Origin: Fragum whitleyi
Taxonomy: Eukaryota > Mollusca > Bivalvia > Cardiida > Cardiidae
Reading direction: 5' to 3'
Length of the DNA: 64,000 nucleotides
Assembly (NCBI GenBank): GCA_948146395.1
Contig: OX411551.1
Coordinates: 61,404,154 to 61,468,153 of the forward strand
Shown here: piece after piece, positions 33,801 through 42,800 of the stretch
How positions within the stretch are numbered: the stretch's first letter is position 1
Layout: each line of letters begins with the position of its first letter
The notes under the pieces: generated by a model
The model's database searches: none
What the model was told of the DNA's origin: nothing
The model's input: the letters and a program-made list of their open reading frames with translations, nothing else
Position numbers and translations under genes: made by a program

Positions 33801-36800
33801 CACACTTCATACTTCACACTTCATACTTCACACTTCATACTTCACACTTCAAACTTCAAACTTCACACTTCAAACTTCACACTTCACATTTCACTTGTTT
33901 GAAGTTTGAAGCGTGAAATGTGAATAAAAGAAGTCACCACCGGTCTTTCGTAGCATATTGTTATTATACCGTCTTGTAATGATGATTTATAAGCAACTCA
34001 ACGTAAAATGGAGTAAAAACAGACTTTTAAAGATTCTCATCTCAACTTTTTAAAATTCCAGAGTCCAGTCGATGCCATTATTCTTACGGGGGATCGAACC
34101 CGTTCGCTCTGAATATAACTGTCACCAACAACTTCCATGGATACTGTGCAACTACATGTCGAGAAGAAAATTATCCATACGGAGCTTTACACGTATGTAT
34201 TTTTTTCAACTAGACGCCTTTGAGATTTGAATTTGTGACAAGGGATTCAATTACAGTAAAACTTGTGTTAAGCGACACCTAAGGGACCACCAAAAAGCGG
34301 TTGTTTATGGGAATGGTCGCTTAATACAAAATGTTATAATAAATGTGACAGTTCATTTTGATTGCATTTATTGATTGTCGGTCAAGTCGTACTGAATCCT
34401 ATGATGTTTAAACCCATTAGAATCGTCTTATTGAGACGATTCTAATGGGTTCAAACAACATAATATTCAACAATAACCAATTTTTTACGTTAAGAATGTC
34501 TTCTTTTTCAGAGATTTTGCTTACGTTGAAGGGACTGTTTATGGTGGTCGCTTAATAAAATTGGTCGCTTAATAGACGTGGTCGCTCGTGCAATATCGAC
34601 TGTACAGCCTTTCACTTGCCACGGCGTACGATATACGTGTACATATAGCAGTCTGCGAATTTTGGGTGGGATTTGGACATCGTACGATTTATTTTTAAGC
34701 AGGGCTCACACGGTTCTTCCTTACCTGTCACAAAAGCCCTTGAGGTACCTGCAAGGTAATTATATGATACCTGTACGGAGATCGTTAGAAAGTCAACGTG
34801 ATCAATAGTCGACCGCACGGATGACGTACAATCCAATAAGATGATCAAGCTGGAACTACAGTATGATGGTGCGGTAGGAATTAAGAGTCAAAATATCGTT
34901 CAGTGACCATATGACGTTTTCTTGGAATTTTACAACCTCTTTACGACTTGTCTATGGACAATGGCCAAACAGCGATTTTGGAGGAGAAAAACTTTTTCGT
35001 ACAGCCTTTTGGTACACAGAATAGTAAGCGTAATGATTCGCGGAAAACATTTATATGATTGTACGGTCACCGTAGATTGTTGGTCACGGTTAATGTAAGC
35101 CCTGTTTACATTTAGTTTACGGGGCCCGTTTGGTAGTCGTAAACTCGTCCTAACTACCAAATCGTGTGGTTCCCGTACGGTGGTCTATGCTGCCCATTTG
35201 ATCGCAGAGCCAAAAACTCAACAATAACATGTTCGAAAACAGAACCAACATAATCAACTATATTTCAAGAAGAAAATAAATATTCTATAAAGTCTAAGTT
35301 TGCAACCTGAAATAAAATTTAAGATAGTATATATAATATATATAAGTTCAAGTTTATAGGCCAGGTATAATTTTGCAAATTAAATTTTTAGGGCTTGTAA
35401 CAAATCGCCTCTAGCAATTATTCTTCTTCAATAAATACATTATTGTATTTACCCTTATTGATAACTTTTTTATCAATTAATCGTAAAACGATCCGGCAGA
35501 GAAATGCAAAAAATATCGGATTTTAAGATTGCTTTAAGAAACGTTTCCATCTGAAAAGATACACTAAAGCTCCATTGGAAGCAAATAATTCACCTTTTTA
35601 GATAAACGATTCCCCCTACAATGTGTAATTCGTTTTAGGGTGAAAACTGTTCATGTCTCAACAATGTTGATCCACCACCGGTAATAGCCTGCAATACCAC
35701 GTGCGCCGGAAACGGAAGTCAGACATGTGGAGGTACCCACAATTCTTATCCGGCGGATGCAATTATATTCGATGAAGTAGAATCACAAAGTAGGTATAAA
35801 GTCGAGTTACCGAAACTTTTACAAGTTCTTTAAAGCAAGCGACAATTAATAATTTTAACTTTTCCCTTGATATTGTTTTTAAACATTTTTGTAGGTTAGA
35901 TAGTTTTAAAACGCACCATTCTAATTCTTTAGTTCATTATCTTTGATAAGTTTCTGCCTTAAAATCTCCTGAATGCAAACCGTATACTACAGTAAATTCG
36001 GACTTTTTGAGATGCGAATTCAAGATCCTTTCGGGGGCTGTCACAGACATATGACAAAAAATATCCTGTTCATACATTGATTTATTTATTAACCAACATA
36101 TATTTGTTTATTCAGTTGACGTGAGCCAGTTTGACGCCCCTTTACAGGACTATCGAACAGACACTGTAAATGGTTCAGCTGAGGTAGGTTATTGATTACG
36201 GTGAGGTATTTGAACTTTACTCGACCGAATTTAGATTGATTGATTGAATGGGCTTTTACGTCGCTTTCAACGATCTTTCAGTTATATCGCAGCGGCTGAA
36301 GCACCTTACAATGGATTCCTGGTATTTCGGACACAAGTGCTACCATTACATCCTTTCATAGCCCACAGCTGCTATCCCCTATAGGTCTACGATTATCATT
36401 TGTGGGAGACAAAAGGTCAGACAGGATGAGTGTCGCGGTTGAATTTACATTTTCTTTTTAACAAATTGTTATGCGTTTATTCATTGAGACCACAAAAGCT
36501 TGATTTTTTCTACAATAATCAAGTAGAATGAAATCAGTATAGACAAAGATCAGGCTGCACAGCTGTGCAGCCTGATCTTAATCTATACTAACTGACAAAT
36601 ATCTGTGTACAGCATAACTATTTCGTGAATATTGTTGAAGCCAAATTATTTTACATCGATTGGGAAAAAAGTCCTTACAACTTAGATTTAACCCTTTCGA
36701 TGCTGCTCACTGGGAATTTCACCATTATTCGCGCTGAATATGTGGGTCATTGAAAGACTAAAGATCGATAACCGCTCCCGAGAATCGAACTCAGGACATT

Positions 36801-39800
36801 TTGATCAAAAGGCCGAGGCTCTGTCTCTAGACTACGGACACCACATCGTGAATATTTCGTGGATAATTTTGTTGCAGAATTACAAATTCATTTAGTTACA
36901 GAAAGTAAAATCGTGGAATGGAGTCTCACCCCGAGCGAAACCATTCTAAAATGATTGCTCTTCGTCCAACTCCTAGCATTCCTGCTACTCAATGGAAATG
37001 TTCAAAACGCCCCGAAATCGTGCAAATGCTCGACAGCTTCACTAATATCGATCACATCATTCATTATTCTAATTGGTCGGTGTGCAAAAATCGATGGCTC
37101 AGCGCGAAAACAGTTGTAACTCCCTATAAACGTATAGGGAGTTACAACTGTTTCGCGCTGAGCCATCGAATTGAAAGAGTCTTGTTAGTCCGCGAAGACA
37201 CAGCGCTCTCTTTATAGAGCAGTACATAGACCTAATTAAAGAGGTTAATAAAATATCGCTAATTTTGTTCATGTTGAAGTATTGTTTTATTACCCCCTTT
37301 AATTTTATTCAAAACCCGCTTTTTATTTTGATTCAATTACCTCCAGTAATGCCATTCAAAACTTTCTTGTCATATTCATTCAATTTCATTCGGAAATAAT
37401 CCCATAATCATTTTTTTCGTCAAATTATACGAGGTTCTTAACTATATTATTCCTTAAAAAATGTATATAAACAGAAAATCTTGCACCTGTTTTTTACAAG
37501 TGATATAAAAATTTGAGTTATAAATGCTTGGTAAGACACTCACAAGAGAAATTATTACTCGTAATGATTGACGTGCATTACACTACTCTAAAAGGAAGGT
37601 ATTATTTGTATGATGACAACAAAAGAAAATACATTCGTCAAACTTCAAACCACCAACTATCTTCCTTTTTTTGCAGATATCGTTGAATGCGTTAAGGTAT
37701 CTTTACGGATATGACGTTTCTTTACCATTGACCACCGTTTTACCGTTTACAGTTAACGTAGAAATAATATATAGAGAGGAAAATTGTAGCAGTTTTACTA
37801 AACATAATACAACCATAGAAACAGTGAGTTATGTTTGATCTTATAACTATACAAATATCCTTGTGATAACATCCCGTATGATATATTGTATGATATCACA
37901 TAGTTATTTTTAGAATAATGATATAATGCGGTTATATTTAGAAACTTGCATTTCAATTAGAAACCTCGACGAAAACAAGACAAATAGAGGTTATAAGATA
38001 GATACAATACGTACTTAGTGTATTGTATGAAAAAAGTATCTAACTCGGTTGTGAGAATTGATAATTGTCTCGGCAGAGCCTCGATAATTATCAATTCCCC
38101 CAACCTCGTTAGATATTTTATTCATACAAAACACTAAGTTCGTATAATAGATTTATATTACAATTATTGAGTTCCTTCTTATAAGGCGAGCGTATTCATT
38201 CCCATAATAGTTTTTAAAAGATATTGATATTTAAACCTTCTCTTACCCGTGTCATGCTGAAAAAAAACGCCTTCGCTAAAATGTAGTAAAATCAACGTAC
38301 TGAACGCACTAATATCCAAGAGTATCGGACAATCTTCTTTCGATATTCAATTTCATGAACAATTCTGCCTTAAAAGGGGATGAAAAGGCGATGTTTTGTG
38401 CAGACTGATATTTTTTTAGACCAAATTTTTTACAGGAATATTTTAGGTTCAGCATGACATGGCCTGAAATCCTTCAATAGCGGCATCTTTTTTTCTTGAA
38501 TATTTTATGTCTATGAGACTCGTATGAGCAAAGTTTTAGGTACATTTTAGAATATGGGTTCTCTTTGTTAGGAAAGGATTTTTAATGCATTTCCAAATAT
38601 ATATATTATATCCACGTGTTCATTTATTCTGGTGACTGAATATTCATTCGCTCGTATGTACCAAAACTTTGAATGAATAATTTTTTGGCCACAAAAATGA
38701 CGAAAATCAATTATCAATTTTTTTCCTCGAACAGTCTTTTACAGTGAACACTACTAGTCCATTCCGCCTTCATTTAGAGCCAATCAGAGTACAGTGTATG
38801 TACATCCGTCTCTATGACAACAGTAGTGACCTACTTACATTTCCTGTTGACGTGACAACTAAAACGCTTCAAGGTATGGATTTATTTAGGGTTTTTTGAC
38901 AATAATTGATGTACTCAATTGATTTTAATTTGGACTAGAAATGCAATGCGTAACAGACTCGAATGTCCCAACAAATATTACATCTTTTCCTGAACGGCCT
39001 TGAAAAGAGCAATGACTTTCGAAATCGGACCTTGAGATTCGGCCTTTGTTGTAAATTTTTCCATAACAACGTTTCAATTGTTATTGATTATACATTTTCA
39101 AAGTAGGTTTAATATTGACGCTTAACCTTAATCTGTGAGTTTAAAAACGTTGTAGTAACCGATAGATTGTAAAAAAATAACAAAAATACTCATCAAAAGG
39201 TACAACTGAGTCAGGGGACTTGGAATTCCATCTATGCTTGTAGAAGATATTCTCCAGACAAAGCAATCCTTCACACTTGGCATAAAACTATGGCGTTGAC
39301 AATGGAAGTATCGGATTGAATGATGACACTGGCACTCGTTAAAAGGATAAATTGTGTCAAATTAGGCTAAAAGACATTGATAAAGGATATATATGAAGAT
39401 TGTATACTACGTAAAAAGGTGATTTTGAAATTTGACCTTTACTCATGACACTATAAGCAGGAATAAGGTATTTCTTTAGTGCTTTTCGGTGGTTTATCGA
39501 GAAATAACGGTAGATTTTCAGATGATAATCTCACCGCAAAAGCAGTGAAATTATCAAAAACTTATACCCTGCTTTTGTGCATTTCATTCTATCTGACGTC
39601 ATCTATGCGGGGCGAAATAAGTGACATTACAATGAACATTGCATAGCAATCACGTGCAAAATGACGCGCTTTACGAAAATATGTCATAGAAATTTCACAT
39701 TTAGTCTCATTTTTGCAATTAAGAATTAGAATAATCGTTTGTTTTTCGAGTAGGATCGATTGATATTTCATTTCGTGAACAACAAAAGCTATATTTTTCA

Positions 39801-42800
39801 CTCTAGGCTCCACCACTCGTGAAAATATAGCTTTTGTTGTTCATTCGATGAATATAAATCGATCGACACTGGAACAAACGATTATCCTCTATATAGTATA
39901 TCATCCACTCACTGTCAATGATATTACCAAGCCAGTGCATTAACTTTATTGTGTTTTGGCCCTCAAAGGGTTATCCCATTTTCTTTCAGATAACAACTTT
40001 ATAAGAGCAAGTATAATTTTGGTGGATGGTAGCTGGTGGATTGGTAATTACATCAAGTTATCTACGTATCATGGTTGGAAAATATGGTTGGAAAATGAGA
40101 GAAAAATAACCCTGTATAATTTTGTTTTGTGGTTTAGAGAATTGAGATGTCTAAACCATTTTCTGCTAGTCATAACATATTACAAGCTTTGTAAGAATGT
40201 ATAGACTAAAATTAGACTGATCTTAGTCTACAATGCCTTTTTGCTATTTCATTATTGTGTGTAAAACATTAACCAAGTTGATTGAAATGTAAAAAATGGA
40301 AATTTAAAAGAAACAAATTTGAAATTCTTCAGACTAAGCGATAAAATGAATTGTCAAATTTTCAAATAGAATAAAACTTGACATCTATCGGAAATGCTTA
40401 AAGCTAGACTATATGAGCTTGTGCGTGGCATTTCCAACAATTTGAAATATTCATGAGGTTCAAACTTTTGGTACCTTAGACAGCTGCATACTGTAAATAT
40501 AAATTTACCTTATGGTCAACAGATACTTTGAGACCTTATCTATCTACTAAACACATATCGAAGACTCTGGTCAGACTGTGCGGATGCACAGGCTGGTCAG
40601 AGTCTTTGCTTTGTGTTACTGTGTTTAATTGAAATTGTTGGAAATCTCACGCACAGGCTCATATTATTCACATATAACTAATTCATCGATAGTAAATGCA
40701 CATATTTCAGAGCCGCCAGCCTCTAATACAACAAATAGTACGGATCAGTGTGAATGTGAATGTTGGGTGTATAACATGTTATATGGAGACTCGCCCTATA
40801 ATAACCTTACATATACAGAAATAGAAGATGCTCTCAGAAACGTAACGGAAAAGGTAAATGTTTTTCTCTGTTACGTATTTGACCTTCCCTTAATATATTT
40901 GGATGTAAATTTGGTATGTATAACATGTTCAAAGGTTACTTCTTGTCCGCTAATAACCTTACAAATACAGAAATAGAAGATGCAATCAGAAACATAACAA
41001 AAAGCTAAACTTTTGACTTTCCCCAATGTTCGGTGTATAACATTTGTTATGGAAAATTGCCAAATGATAATCTTACATTTATAGAAATAGGGAGTGCAAT
41101 CAGTTCTAACGCAATAGGAAAGATAGATGTTTTTATAAGTTACTTGTTTGAACTTCCATAAATATCTTGTTTGAATGTTTTGTCTGTAACGTATTTGATC
41201 TTGCCAAGAAATATTTGAAAATGAATATTGGGTATAAAATATGTTATGTTGAAACTCACCTATAATCATCCTCCCGATACAGAAACATAACATGCGCTCA
41301 GAAACGTGACAGATAAATTAAATATCTGACATTTTGGTAATGTGTGATGACCAATGTGAAATAAATATCTGAATCTGATTGTTTATAACATAGTTTATAA
41401 CATATTTTACGGAGCTACATTTTTACAAACACTGAGAAAAAATATACCTTCAGAAACAAAAGGTAATGTTAAAAGAACCGATTTAGATGTAGATGGCAGA
41501 CATGGGTCCTTATTTTGGTACACAGTATTTTCGAACTTCGTCTATTACATTATTCAAAGGAATCTTGCCGATTTACCAATAAAGTTTAGTTATTCAAACT
41601 GTAGCAACCTTCAATTTACAATCTAAATCTTACAGAATCTAGCCCCTGTTTCTCTTTCGGGGACAAGAAAAGCTTTGTATTTTGTGTCCGAAAGAAACAA
41701 TTTAATCCTAATAAATCTAATGTCGTAAACAAACTTGGTTAGTTTTAATCATAAGCTTCAGAAAACTTGTCTCAATTGCAGTTAGAGAGAGAACTTGCAG
41801 TTAACAAATCGGAGCTTTCATCAACAATACGAAGTAAGACTAGTGCAGATGATAGTCGGGCGTCAGCCACTGCTGTTGGGTATACACTTGGTGTAGCACT
41901 TCTTACTTTCTCACTAGGAGGTATGTTGTTAACTTCCCTACAAGTGTTAGACACAAGACACACAAACAAACAAGGTGCCAAATTGTCACAAGATACGCCC
42001 GTCACACTGCTTAGTATTATTAACTGGGGGTTTGAATAGAACTGAGGTTATTTTGAATGAATATTTTTTGTCATGTTTTGTGTAGAGACAGATGGACAAA
42101 GGTAAGAGGTATACTCCGGACAAGATTCAAGTCTGAAAAACAGCAAAGGGCAATAACTCAAAAAATAGGCCAGGTAGAGTTATGGTTCTTGTGCACTGCA
42201 CTCCCCCTTGGTGAGATCTATACACCCATGAAGTTTCATGATCCTAGCTATTATACTTTAAGAGATATACTCCAGACAAGATTCAAGTCTGAAAAACAAC
42301 AAAGTTCAATAACTCAAAAAATAGGCCAGGTAGAGTTATGGTTCTTGTGCACTGCACTACCCCTTGGTGAGATCTATACACCCATGAAGTTTCATGATCC
42401 TAGCTATTATACTTTTAGAGATATACTCCGGACAAGATTCTAGTATGAAAAACAACAAAGGGCAATAACTCAAAAAATAGGCCAGGTAGAGTTATGGTTC
42501 TTGTGCACTGCACTACCCCTTGGTGAGATCTATACACCCATGAAGTTTCATGATCCTATCTATTATACTTTAAGAAATATACTCCGGACAAGATTCAAGT
42601 CTGAAAAACAACAAAGGGCAATAACTCAAAAAATAGGCCAGGTAGAGTTATGGTTCTTGTGCACTGCACTCCCCCTTGGTGAGATCTATACACCCATGAA
42701 GTTTCATGATCCTAGCTATTATACTTTTAGAGATATACTCCGGACAAGATTCAAGTCTGAAAAACAGCAAAGGGCAATAACTCAAAAAATAGGCCAGGTA

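Noticed and set aside
33226..33902. Long open frames of repeated H-T-S-H-F-T-L
   Set aside because: They are the CACTTCA repeat of the foldback element read in several frames on both strands; no start context or composition of a real protein.
40871..41293. 140-codon minus-strand frame
   Set aside because: Antisense of the decayed exon 10 copies; no domain and wrong strand for the gene.
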